From the NCBI GenBank assembly GCA_002792495.1, contig PFOK01000151.1, forward strand, positions 1 to 10,581: a stretch of 10,581 nucleotides of DNA, in the 5' to 3' direction. The translations under genes were made by a program, and so were the position numbers. A model generated the notes under the pieces. The model made no database searches, was not told where the DNA came from, and saw nothing but the letters and a program-made list of their open reading frames with translations. This DNA comes from Candidatus Peregrinibacteria bacterium CG_4_10_14_0_2_um_filter_43_11 (lineage in GTDB: Bacteria; Patescibacteriota; Gracilibacteria; UM-FILTER-43-11). Each line of letters opens with the position of its first letter. Within the stretch, counting starts at the first letter, position 1. Shown here piece by piece: positions 1 to 5,591 of the stretch.

Positions 1-69
1 ACTTTTTCTTTCACCCAAATTTCGCCTCCTCTGATATAAATAATAAGGAAATCAGCGAAACTTCTCATA
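1..69 (-). CDS. Possible partial protein start running off the left edge
   Basis: Read on the minus strand, a frame opens with ATG at 69-67 and stays open to the window edge (23 codons). It begins MRSFADFLIIYIRGGEIWV and continues into a Lys/Glu-rich stretch. An alternative start is GTG at 14-12, preceded 10 bases upstream by AGAGGAGG (minus strand of 25-32), which would be a perfect Shine-Dalgarno sequence. The other genes here use no such site, so AGAGGAGG may simply be coding. I do not recognise the peptide. The fragment is too short for codon statistics and could be chance. Confidence 0.25.
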
Positions 70-110
70 CACGCAAACGTTAGCTGAAATATTCCTTTTC
101 TTTTTTGGGC

Positions 111-137
111 TATCCCGCCAGAGGCGGACAGGCGCCC
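111..137. repeat. 20-bp mini-palindrome with ACAGGCG tail, copy 1
   Basis: CCGCC (115-119), a 3-base loop AGA, and GGCGG (123-127) form a hairpin followed by ACAGGCG (128-134). GGGC (107-110) and GCCC (134-137) enclose it as an outer pair. A related element at 3107-3127 has the same architecture and the same ACAGGCG tail, but a different stem that is also self-complementary. Similar CCCGCC-AGAGGCGG palindromes are, from memory, frequent between genes in Candidate Phyla Radiation genomes. Confidence 0.6.
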
Positions 138-208
138 AATTGTTTTAAAAAATTTTCAAATTTCTTTCTTAATTTATGTATTAGAAATCAAGGAAGGGGT
201 TTAATACT

Positions 209-238
209 GTGTTTTCTACGAAAACGATTTATTTATAA
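209..238. repeat. Interspersed GTTTTC/GAAAAC repeat, copy A (collapsed form)
   Basis: GTGTTTTC is followed almost at once by TACGAAAACG and ATTTATTTATAA, so the outer arms GTTTTC (211-216) and GAAAAC (220-225, sharing the central TAC region) remain without the GC-rich core seen in the copies at 1556 and 3095. The 18 bases at 216-233 are identical to 3155-3172. It lies in non-coding sequence and looks like a deletion derivative of the longer copies. Confidence 0.65.
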
Positions 239-305
239 GGGGAATAATTGCGATGTCTCCTTCGCTATCGCCCTAAAAACGCTTAAAATATTGCGGATAA
301 CGAAC

Positions 306-334
306 TTGCCTTATTCCACTGAACATATTATATT
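306..334 (+). promoter_or_regulatory. Candidate promoter of the Fic gene
   Basis: TTGCCT at 306-311 and TATATT at 329-334 are separated by 17 bases, a fair sigma-70-type match. The first TTATTC box (311-316) overlaps the -35 end. The next box begins just after the -10, so a protein bound to the array would be well placed to repress transcription. Prediction is by eye only. Confidence 0.4.
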
Positions 335-392
335 TAGAATAACGAGATTTCTTATTCTAATCGTTGGAATAATAAAAAACCTTATTCTAATC
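311..392. promoter_or_regulatory. Alternating TTATTC/GAATAA half-site array, likely operator of the Fic gene
   Basis: Five hexamers alternate in orientation: TTATTC at 311, GAATAA at 337, TTATTC at 352, GAATAA at 367 and TTATTC at 382. The last four are spaced exactly 15 bp apart. Within the array, TTAGAATAA (334-342) and TTATTCTAA (352-360) form a perfect 9-bp inverted repeat with a 9-bp spacer. CTTATTCTAATC is repeated exactly at 351-362 and 381-392, 30 bp apart. The array ends 7 bases before the Fic start codon. The regularity suggests cooperative binding of a dimeric regulator. The winged-helix-like C-terminus of the Fic protein makes autoregulation the simplest hypothesis. Confidence 0.6.
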
Positions 393-399
393 AATCATT

Positions 400-1500
400 A
401 TGAGCAAACAACCATTTATACCGCCAAAACTGCCAATCAAGATAGATTACACCAATTTAATTGGTCATATCACTAAGGCACACAGAGCAATTGCTTCTTT
501 GAATTCGTTGTTAGCACATCTTCCAAACCCAGAACTACTTGGAAGAACCATGCAAACAAAAGAGGCTGTTTTGAGTTCTAAAATTGAGGGGACACAGGCA
601 ACACTTAATGAAGTTTTTGAATATGAAGCTGAGGGGGATAAAAAAGAGAACTCAGAGAAGAAAAAAGATATTCACGAAATTATTAATTATCGGCAGGCAT
701 TAGAACTTGGGGTAAAAAGCCTCAAAACGACAGCACTTGCCGAAAATCTCGTCAAAAAATTACATTCAATTCTACTTCGTTCAGGACGTGGCCAAAACAA
801 AGCTCCTGGAACATTTAGAAAAACCCAAGTTTACATTGGCAGGCCTGGTGCCAATATTGAAGATGCAACTTTTGTACCACCACCAGCCAACGAAATCATC
901 CCATTATTTAGTAATCTAGAAAAATATCTAAATTCTGATGAAGAAAAGGACTCACTTGTTCAAATTGCAATTGCCCATTACCAATTCGAAGCTATTCATC
1001 CATTTTTAGATGGTAATGGCAGAGTTGGACGGCTTATTATTTCCCTCTTTCTTTACGAACGTAAACTCTTATCACATCCATTTTTGTATTTGAGTGAATT
1101 TTTTGAAGAACATCGTGAAGATTATTACGAATTGCTCCGACTAGTCAGTGAAAAAAGCGATTGGGAAAGCTGGATTAAATTTTTCTTAACCGCACTGGCT
1201 ACACAGGCGGAAGCCACAGAAAAAACAGGCAAAAGCATTTTAGATTTGCATACAAAATATAAAGAAAAAATCCTGGATATTAATTCTGTGTATGCCATGA
1301 ACCTGCTAGACGCAATCTTTATTAACCCCGTTTTCGGCACAGCGAGTATCAGAAAAGACTCCAAAATAAAAAATACCCAAACCCTTTTCAATTTAATTGC
1401 CAAATTTTTGGAAGCTGGAATTATAAAAGACACAACACCCAATAAAAAACGTAATAAAGTGTATGCCTTTGATGAATTGATCAAATTACTCAATAAATAA
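400..1500 (+). CDS. Fic-family protein (predicted AMP transferase) with C-terminal winged helix
   Basis: This 366-residue protein has the layout of two-domain Fic proteins. An N-terminal Fic_N region (about 1-95) carries the inhibitory-helix motif S-x3-E-G (Ser59...Glu63-Gly64). The Fic core has the complete active-site motif HPFLDGNGRVGR at 200-211. The C-terminal part (about 290-362) looks like a winged helix-turn-helix. Fic enzymes with this motif usually transfer AMP from ATP to Ser, Thr or Tyr hydroxyls of target proteins. An S-x3-E-G helix in the N-terminal part normally blocks ATP until relieved (class II). The target cannot be read from the sequence, and no antitoxin gene is adjacent. 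The start at 400 follows the half-site array and lacks a Shine-Dalgarno sequence. Length and motifs are intact, so the enzyme should be functional. Confidence 0.93.
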   Translation: MSKQPFIPPKLPIKIDYTNLIGHITKAHRAIASLNSLLAHLPNPELLGRTMQTKEAVLSSKIEGTQATLNEVFEYEAEGDKKENSEKKKDIHEIINYRQALELGVKSLKTTALAENLVKKLHSILLRSGRGQNKAPGTFRKTQVYIGRPGANIEDATFVPPPANEIIPLFSNLEKYLNSDEEKDSLVQIAIAHYQFEAIHPFLDGNGRVGRLIISLFLYERKLLSHPFLYLSEFFEEHREDYYELLRLVSEKSDWESWIKFFLTALATQAEATEKTGKSILDLHTKYKEKILDINSVYAMNLLDAIFINPVFGTASIRKDSKIKNTQTLFNLIAKFLEAGIIKDTTPNKKRNKVYAFDELIKLLNK

Positions 1501-1503
1501 GCT

Positions 1504-1545
1504 ATGAATAAACAAGAAGCAAAAAAACAAATAGCAAAATTGTAA
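1504..1545 (+). pseudogene. 13-codon remnant resembling the start of NAD-dependent DNA ligase (LigA)
   Basis: Three bases after the Fic stop codon, an ATG opens a frame reading MNKQEAKKQIAKL and then TAA. From memory this is close to the usual first residues of bacterial LigA (M-x-K-x-E-A-x-x-x-I-x-x-L), where the frame should continue for about 650 residues. Here it stops, and a palindromic repeat starts 11 bases later. The likely reading is a ligA gene cut off after its first codons by recombination at the repeat. The match is only 13 residues, so a chance small ORF is possible. Confidence 0.4.
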
Positions 1546-1555
1546 GGGGATATAA

Positions 1556-1616
1556 GGTGTTTTCTCCGCGGAGTTTACCCCGCACCCGAAGCGGGGCTCC
1601 GAAAACGCTTTATAAA
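1556..1616. repeat. Interspersed GTTTTC/GAAAAC repeat, copy B (full hairpin form)
   Basis: This copy folds into a nested hairpin. GTTTTC (1559-1564) pairs with GAAAAC (1601-1606), GGAG (1570-1573) with CTCC (1597-1600), and CCCCGC (1578-1583) with GCGGGG (1591-1596), around a 7-base loop. The tail CGCTTTATAAAG follows. It shares GGTGTTTTCTCC and GCGGAGTTTACCCCG with the copy at 3095. No T-run follows the stem directly, so a classic intrinsic terminator is unlikely, although a weaker terminating or RNA-stabilising role is possible. Confidence 0.75.
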
Positions 1617-1625
1617 GATTATTTT

Positions 1626-1641
1626 TTGAATTACAATTCAA
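1626..1641. promoter_or_regulatory. 16-bp inverted repeat upstream of the DUF302 gene
   Basis: TTGAATT (1626-1632) and AATTCAA (1635-1641) are perfect inverted arms around two bases. The left arm contains TTGAAT, which could act as a -35 box with the weak -10 TAAAAA (1650-1655) 18 bases on. The position, 32 bases before the start codon of the first gene of a three-gene group, suits an operator. No regulator is identified, and AT-rich palindromes of this size can occur by chance. Confidence 0.3.
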
Positions 1642-1673
1642 TCATCAACTAAAAAATTTTAACAACCAAAAAT

Positions 1674-2057
1674 ATGGACTTTGACTACACTCAAACAACA
1701 ACAAAGGATTTTGATTCATCAGTAAAAAGCGTTGAGGAAGAAATCGCCAAAGCAGGCATGCGGGTTTTACATATTCATGATGTTCAGAAGACTTTGACTG
1801 AAAAAGGGTTTGAGAGAGACCCGTTTAAAATCATTGAATTCTGCAATGCCAAATACGCTAATGATTTTTTAAATGTCGATATTAAAATCGGCCTTTGCCT
1901 CCCATGCAAAATCAATATTTATATCAAAGATGGGCAAACATGCATTTCCGGCATGCGCCCAATTGTACTCTCTCAATTTTTTCCGGACGCAGACCTGGGA
2001 GAAAAGCCACAGGAAATAGATAAAAAAATCCATGATATTATCAATAATTCAAAATAA
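1674..2057 (+). CDS. DUF302 domain protein
   Basis: This 127-residue soluble protein matches the DUF302 family. It has an N-terminal amphipathic segment, the block FKIIEFCNAKYANDFL (51-66), and the family hallmark of a strand ending in Pro-Cys (KIGLCLPCKINIYIKDG, 71-87) before a Gly-x-Thr strand. Cysteines are at 57, 75, 78 and 90. Cys75 and Cys78 form a C-x2-C pair, which could bind metal or be redox active. There is no signal peptide. DUF302 proteins have no settled biochemical role; they recur near copper, sulfur and thioredoxin-type genes. It is the first of three closely packed genes, with only 3 bases separating it from the DsrE gene. The start has an A-rich leader instead of a Shine-Dalgarno site. 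The family call is firm and the function unknown. Confidence 0.88.
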   Translation: MDFDYTQTTTKDFDSSVKSVEEEIAKAGMRVLHIHDVQKTLTEKGFERDPFKIIEFCNAKYANDFLNVDIKIGLCLPCKINIYIKDGQTCISGMRPIVLSQFFPDADLGEKPQEIDKKIHDIINNSK

Positions 2058-2060
2058 CTT

Positions 2061-2384
2061 ATGAAACTGGGAATAATCATCAGCCAAACAAATCCGGAAA
2101 CAAATTGGAATGCTTTGCGTTTAGCTAATTTTGCTATCAGAGAAGGCGACGAAGTTAAAATTTTTCTTGTTGGAGAGGGCGTGGAATATGAAGCAAGTAA
2201 TTCAGAAAAATTCAACATTCAGGAACAGGTCGCAAAATTTTTAAAATCAGAAAAAGCACACATTCTGGCATGTGGCACCTGCTTAAAGTCCCGCAATCAA
2301 GAGGATACCAATACATGCCCGATGAGCAGTATGAAAGATTTATATGCGCTTGTTCAAGAAAGCGATAAAATTTTAACTTTTTAA
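2061..2384 (+). CDS. DsrE-family protein (predicted sulfur-relay type)
   Basis: The 107 residues show the DsrE/DsrF-like fold pattern. A first strand KLGIIISQ is followed by N-x-x-x-x-x-x-L-A-x-x-A (15-25), then a strand and glycine turn KIFLVGEGVE (33-42). The conserved cysteine loop ILACGTCLKSR lies at 68-78, and the end is DKILTF. Cys71, Cys74 and Cys86 are present; in DsrE/TusD relatives a cysteine in this loop carries persulfide sulfur. The protein is cytoplasmic, with no signal or membrane segment. It is probably co-transcribed with the DUF302 gene 3 bases upstream and the SHOCT gene 11 bases downstream. A role in moving or sensing sulfane sulfur is inferred from the family and from the rhodanese in the neighbouring operon. 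The substrate is unknown. Confidence 0.85.
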   Translation: MKLGIIISQTNPETNWNALRLANFAIREGDEVKIFLVGEGVEYEASNSEKFNIQEQVAKFLKSEKAHILACGTCLKSRNQEDTNTCPMSSMKDLYALVQESDKILTF

Positions 2385-2395
2385 TCTCAATCGTT

Positions 2396-3094
2396 ATGAA
2401 AAAAATACTTACGCTCGCAATTTTAATTTTTTCTTTCAGTCTTTCAGCCCCATCACCCTCATTCGCCCAAGGAATGATGAATTTTAATAATACGTCAAGG
2501 CAAAACGATGATGGCCATACCGCTCGCGAAGAAGCCGAGGGAAAAGAAATCCGGGATAAACTCCAAGCTGGCGAATTAAAATGTGATGATTTATCCGATG
2601 AAAATTTTGGTGCGCTTGGCGAATATTTTATGGGTCAAATGGCCGGTGATTCGCACGAAGCAATGAATAACATGATGATTGCCATGATGGGCGAGGAAGG
2701 CGAAGAAGAAATGCACGTCGCCATGGGAAAAAGAATGAGCGATTGTGAACCAAACGCGGCCATGCCCCAAAACATGATAAACAGTGGCATGATGCAAATG
2801 ATGATTGGGGGTGGTATGATGGGCAACTGGTCGAACTCATCAGCGCTAAATAATAATTTTACTAACCCTATGTCTATGATGAACTTTGGTTTTGCGCCTT
2901 TTGGCTGGATTTTTATGATCCTTTTCTGGGCTTTGGTGATTGCTGGAATCGTTGCCTTGATAAAATGGATAGCCGGTCAAAATAAGAGTGAAAGTGAAAA
3001 AGATAAAACTGCTTTGGCTATTCTTAAAGAAAGATACGCAAAAGGCGAAATTGGCAAAAAAGAGTTTGAGGAAAAAAAGAAGGATTTAAATTAA
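2396..3094 (+). CDS. Secreted, Met-rich, membrane-anchored SHOCT-domain protein
   Basis: This 232-residue protein begins with a typical signal peptide (Lys-Lys, a hydrophobic core, predicted cleavage after SFA at 24). The extracytoplasmic part includes the acidic block GEYFMGQMAGDSHEAMNNMM (76-94). It is unusually rich in Met: 25 Met in the whole protein, mostly between 79 and 142, with repeated Met-Met pairs and Gly-Met-Met. Cys63 and Cys117 could form a disulfide. A transmembrane helix (about 167-193) is followed by a cytoplasmic SHOCT domain (203-231, LAILKERYAKGEIGKKEFEE). Met-rich extracytoplasmic regions commonly bind Cu+, so a copper-binding or copper-sensing role is plausible beside the csoR/copA operon, but this is inference. 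It is the last gene of the three-gene group, and a palindromic repeat begins directly after its stop codon. Confidence 0.8.
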   Translation: MKKILTLAILIFSFSLSAPSPSFAQGMMNFNNTSRQNDDGHTAREEAEGKEIRDKLQAGELKCDDLSDENFGALGEYFMGQMAGDSHEAMNNMMIAMMGEEGEEEMHVAMGKRMSDCEPNAAMPQNMINSGMMQMMIGGGMMGNWSNSSALNNNFTNPMSMMNFGFAPFGWIFMILFWALVIAGIVALIKWIAGQNKSESEKDKTALAILKERYAKGEIGKKEFEEKKKDLN

Positions 3095-3180
3095 GGTGTT
3101 TTCTCCCTGCCTACCGGCAGACAGGCGCGGAGTTTACCCCGTTGAATAATGGAGCTACGAAAACGATTTATTATTATAAA
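3095..3180. repeat. Interspersed GTTTTC/GAAAAC repeat, copy C with nested insertion
   Basis: Starting at the base after the stop of the SHOCT gene, this copy has the left arm GGTGTTTTCTCC, then a 20-base insertion (3107-3126) absent from the copy at 1556. The shared GCGGAGTTTACCCCG (3127-3141) follows, then a diverged right half and GAAAAC (3159-3164). The final CTACGAAAACGATTTATT (3155-3172) is identical to 216-233. The GC-rich inner stem has decayed, because GCGGGG is missing on the right. The element lies between two transcription units. Confidence 0.75.
3107..3127. repeat. 20-bp mini-palindrome with ACAGGCG tail, copy 2 (nested)
   Basis: CTGCC (3107-3111), TACC, and GGCAG (3116-3120) form a hairpin followed by ACAGGCG (3121-3127). 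It sits inside the longer repeat, at a point where the copy at 1556 is uninterrupted, so its insertion boundaries are visible. It matches the element at 115-134 in arrangement and tail. Confidence 0.65.
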
Positions 3181-3206
3181 TTAATTTAAGTTATCACATT
3201 TTACTC

Positions 3207-3250
3207 TTGACTTCTTATTTAACATCCTATACCCTTACCATAGGTATTGG
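3207..3250 (+). promoter_or_regulatory. Promoter overlapping a CsoR-type copper operator
   Basis: TTGACT (3207-3212) is a good -35. Either TACCCT (3230-3235, 17-base spacer) or TATACC (3228-3233, 15-base spacer) can serve as -10. The pseudopalindrome CCtATACC (3226-3233) / GGTATtGG (3243-3250), centred on 3238, resembles known CsoR operators with ATACC/GGTAT arms. It lies across the -10, so a bound repressor would block RNA polymerase and copper binding would release it. The csoR start follows 25 bases downstream. This is the only strong promoter candidate for the eight-gene run up to 10241. Confidence 0.65.
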
Positions 3251-3274
3251 TATTTATTTTTTAATTTTAACAGC

Positions 3275-3547
3275 ATGGCTCACAATGAAAAAAAAGTAAT
3301 GATTGCCATGAAAAAGGCGAAAACCTCTCTTGAAAAAGTTATTAAAATGATAGAAGAAGATAAATATTGTATTGACATTATCCAGCAAAATCTTGCTGTT
3401 ATCGGTCTTTTGCGCGCCGCGGATCTAAGCTTGTTGAAAGGCCATATAAATTGCTGCGTGAAAGACGCGATCAAGAAAGGAGGAAAAGAACTTGATAAAA
3501 AGATGGAAGAACTGCTGAGGGTGATAAAAACCGCCCAAACAAAATAA
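3275..3547 (+). CDS. csoR: CsoR-family copper-sensing transcriptional repressor
   Basis: This 90-residue all-helical protein of the CsoR/DUF156 family carries the Cu+-binding triad Cys32, His57 and Cys61. The spacing (25 and 4 residues) is the same as Cys36-His61-Cys65 in Mycobacterium tuberculosis CsoR. Tyr31 before the first Cys and a later Glu-Glu-Leu (78-80) match second-shell residues of that protein. The His argues for copper sensing rather than persulfide sensing, since CstR-type members lack it. An additional Cys60 next to Cys61 is unusual and could allow a thiol-based response. CsoR tetramers bind DNA without metal and leave when Cu+ binds. A matching operator lies in front of this gene, so autoregulation and control of the seven following genes is expected. 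The start follows AACAGC with no Shine-Dalgarno sequence. Confidence 0.9.
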   Translation: MAHNEKKVMIAMKKAKTSLEKVIKMIEEDKYCIDIIQQNLAVIGLLRAADLSLLKGHINCCVKDAIKKGGKELDKKMEELLRVIKTAQTK

Positions 3548-3570
3548 TTCATTTTCATAATATATATAAT

Positions 3571-5022
3571 ATGAAAAAAACGGAGCTTCACGTAAAAGGT
3601 ATGCATTGCATCAGTTGTGAAATACTGCTGGAAAAAGAATTCCGGAAAATTCCGGGGCTTAAAGAGTGCAAAATCAGCCACAAAAAAGGAAACGCGACAA
3701 TAATCTACGATGAGAGTATTCCTTTATCAAGATTAGAAAAAGTTGTCCATGATTGCGGCTATAAATTGGCGGAAGAAGGAGAAGGGAAAGAAAAAGTTTC
3801 GTCCGAAAAAAAATCTTCTCCAGACTATATTCAGATAATTTTGATTGTCATCGGTCTTGGATCGCTGTTTTTTATCTTGGGAAAACTGGATATCGCGCGT
3901 TTTTTGCCGAATTTCGGCAGTGAAGTCAATATAATAATCGCGCTTCTCCTGGGAGTAGTGGCCTCGCTGTCAACTTGTCTGGCATTAACGGGAGGAATTG
4001 TGATGGGTTTCGGATCCACAGTTCACGTGTCTGAAGGACGCAAATATCATTTTATTTCACGTGCAATCCCGCATATTTATTTCCATATAGGGCGTATTGG
4101 CGGTTTCGCGCTGCTTGGCGGTTTACTGGGACTGGTGGGAAGTAAAATTAATTATTCTCTATCATTTACGGGATATCTAACGATTTTAATCGCTCTTGTC
4201 ATGTTTTATATCGGACTTCAAATTTTAAATATTGTGCCGAATATAACAAAACTCGGATTCCATCTCCCGAAATTCCTGTCCAGCAAAATCTATAATCTTG
4301 AAAAGACCGATCATCACCTAATGCCAATCGTAATTGGTGCGCTTACTTTCTTTCTGCCCTGTGGCTTCACTCAGACCATGCAACTGGCCGCGGTTACCTC
4401 GCAGAACTTTTTGACAGGATCCCTTATTATGGGCGCTTTCGCGATAGGAACAATGCCCATACTGCTTGCGGTTGGTATCGGCTCAACTTATGCCCACCAG
4501 GAAAAACTCCAGTTTGTGCATCGTTTTATTGGTGTGCTTGTTGTTTTCTTCGCTCTCTATTCATTCAATTCGGGGCTGGTATTGGCCAGTTCACCAATAA
4601 CTATTGATTTTTGGAAGCGGGGGCAGAGTGCCACCACATCTGAAATATCCGGGAATGTTCAGGTAATCAAAATGGATGTTGACTGGACGTTTAAACCGAC
4701 CGAGCTGGCAATTAAAAAAGGCATACCTGTCCGCTGGGAAATAAACGGCATCAATGTTTCCGGTTGTAGCAATGAAATTGTTATACCAAAACTCAATATC
4801 CGTAAAAAAATTGGTACGGGTCTAAATATAATAGAATTTACTCCCGAAAAAGAAGGAATAATTCCATTCTCCTGCTGGATGGGAATGTTAAATGGCCGGT
4901 TTATAGTAACGGATGAGGGGGGAAATTTGAGTGGGGAAACAAAAGCGGAAGCATCCGAACCGATACCTGCCGGTAGCTGTGGCGGCAGTGGTGGCGGTTG
5001 CGGCTGTAGCGGAACTAATTAA
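3571..5022 (+). CDS. HMA - DsbD_2/TauE-like membrane - cupredoxin fusion protein
   Basis: Three functional parts are joined in 483 residues. An N-terminal heavy-metal-associated domain (about 3-68) has the metal site GMHCISC (Cys13, Cys16). A polytopic membrane domain of about six or seven helices (86-340) resembles the DsbD_2 / sulfite-exporter-like family; it has one Cys in an early helix (Cys136, STCLALTGG) and one after a later Pro (Cys264, FLPCGFTQ), the arrangement of the intramembrane Cys pair of DsbD/CcdA. An extracytoplasmic cupredoxin-like domain (362-447) has likely copper ligands Cys399 (SGCSNEI), Cys435 and nearby Met437/Met439 (FSCWMGM). The end is a Gly-rich tail with Cys470, Cys477 and Cys479. 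It probably carries copper, electrons or both between cytoplasm and cell surface. It lies 23 bases after csoR. The direction of transfer is not evident. Confidence 0.85.
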   Translation: MKKTELHVKGMHCISCEILLEKEFRKIPGLKECKISHKKGNATIIYDESIPLSRLEKVVHDCGYKLAEEGEGKEKVSSEKKSSPDYIQIILIVIGLGSLFFILGKLDIARFLPNFGSEVNIIIALLLGVVASLSTCLALTGGIVMGFGSTVHVSEGRKYHFISRAIPHIYFHIGRIGGFALLGGLLGLVGSKINYSLSFTGYLTILIALVMFYIGLQILNIVPNITKLGFHLPKFLSSKIYNLEKTDHHLMPIVIGALTFFLPCGFTQTMQLAAVTSQNFLTGSLIMGAFAIGTMPILLAVGIGSTYAHQEKLQFVHRFIGVLVVFFALYSFNSGLVLASSPITIDFWKRGQSATTSEISGNVQVIKMDVDWTFKPTELAIKKGIPVRWEINGINVSGCSNEIVIPKLNIRKKIGTGLNIIEFTPEKEGIIPFSCWMGMLNGRFIVTDEGGNLSGETKAEASEPIPAGSCGGSGGGCGCSGTN

Positions 5023-5039
5023 TATTTAATTAAATCATT

Positions 5040-5573
5040 ATGAAAAAAACAATTATTTTATTCACAATCATTCCGGCTATCATTTTACTCGCTGGTTGTG
5101 CTGAAGTTGATTTAAGCAATCAGACTGAAAACAGCCAGACATCACAAACATCAAGCCCATCTTCGTCATCCAAAACCGCATCCTTCAAGGGGGAAACAGG
5201 ATTATTTGCCCCTTCCGACAATAACGGCGTAACAATTGAAGCCTCCTCAGTCGACGATGGAAAAGCCCATTTCTTCAATACAGCCTTACCCAACGGCGAT
5301 CCGGTATATTTCTTTATTGTTAAAAGTCCCGACGGAAAACTCAGGGCGGCCGCCAATGGATGCCAGGTATGCGGAGGAGCTTTACAGGGTTTTAGACAGG
5401 AAGAAGATTATATGGTCTGCAACACATGCGGGAATCGATACCCGCTTAACAAAATCGCCACCGAAAAAGGAGGTTGCAATCCGGCACCCATTAATCCCGA
5501 CCTGAAAGTGGAGAATGGAATGATTAATATTTCCATCTCCGAACTGCAAGATATCAGACAATTCTTTTTATAA
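5040..5573 (+). CDS. DUF2318-type Cys-rich lipoprotein
   Basis: This 177-residue protein starts with a lipoprotein signal peptide whose lipobox is LLAGC (Cys20). A low-complexity Ser/Thr/Gln linker (28-47) follows, then a domain matching DUF2318. That domain shows FFIVKSPDGKLRAA, the pair C-Q-V-C (108, 111), the pair C-N-T-C with Gly (127, 130), and GGCNP (Cys146). Five conserved cysteines outside the membrane suggest a bound metal or iron-sulfur cluster; some annotations call the family Fe-S-containing, but I know of no demonstrated reaction. The final residues DIRQFFL are hydrophobic. It sits 17 bases after the fusion-protein gene and 18 before the DsbA-like gene, so it should be co-expressed and surface-anchored with these redox proteins. 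A role as metal or electron acceptor is inference. Confidence 0.82.
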   Translation: MKKTIILFTIIPAIILLAGCAEVDLSNQTENSQTSQTSSPSSSSKTASFKGETGLFAPSDNNGVTIEASSVDDGKAHFFNTALPNGDPVYFFIVKSPDGKLRAAANGCQVCGGALQGFRQEEDYMVCNTCGNRYPLNKIATEKGGCNPAPINPDLKVENGMINISISELQDIRQFFL

Positions 5574-5591
5574 TTTTTAACCATTGATATT

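Larger units (their letters stand above)
70..399. other. Intergenic region upstream of the Fic gene
   Basis: These 330 bases hold no gene I can support. A 123-codon open frame starting at 105 overlaps the Fic gene in another frame, has no recognisable domain, and is rejected. The stretch contains a mini-palindrome (111-137), a collapsed copy of the interspersed GTTTTC/GAAAAC repeat (209-238), a candidate promoter (306-334), and a regular array of TTATTC/GAATAA half-sites (311-392). No tRNA cloverleaf or other RNA was recognised. Confidence 0.6.

Noticed and set aside
105..476. 123-codon open frame on the + strand before and into the Fic gene
   Set aside because: It crosses repeats and the half-site array, overlaps the certain Fic start in another frame, and its product has no recognisable domain.
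1556..1627. Intrinsic terminator behind the Fic gene
   Set aside because: The GC-rich stem is strong, but the next T-run (1622-1627) is more than 15 bases past the stem, and the same sequence recurs as a repeat.
2591..2840. Three overlapping minus-strand open frames inside the SHOCT gene
   Set aside because: They arise because Met codons (ATG) read as CAT on the other strand, giving His-rich or similar frames; the + strand protein has clear signal peptide, helix and SHOCT domain.
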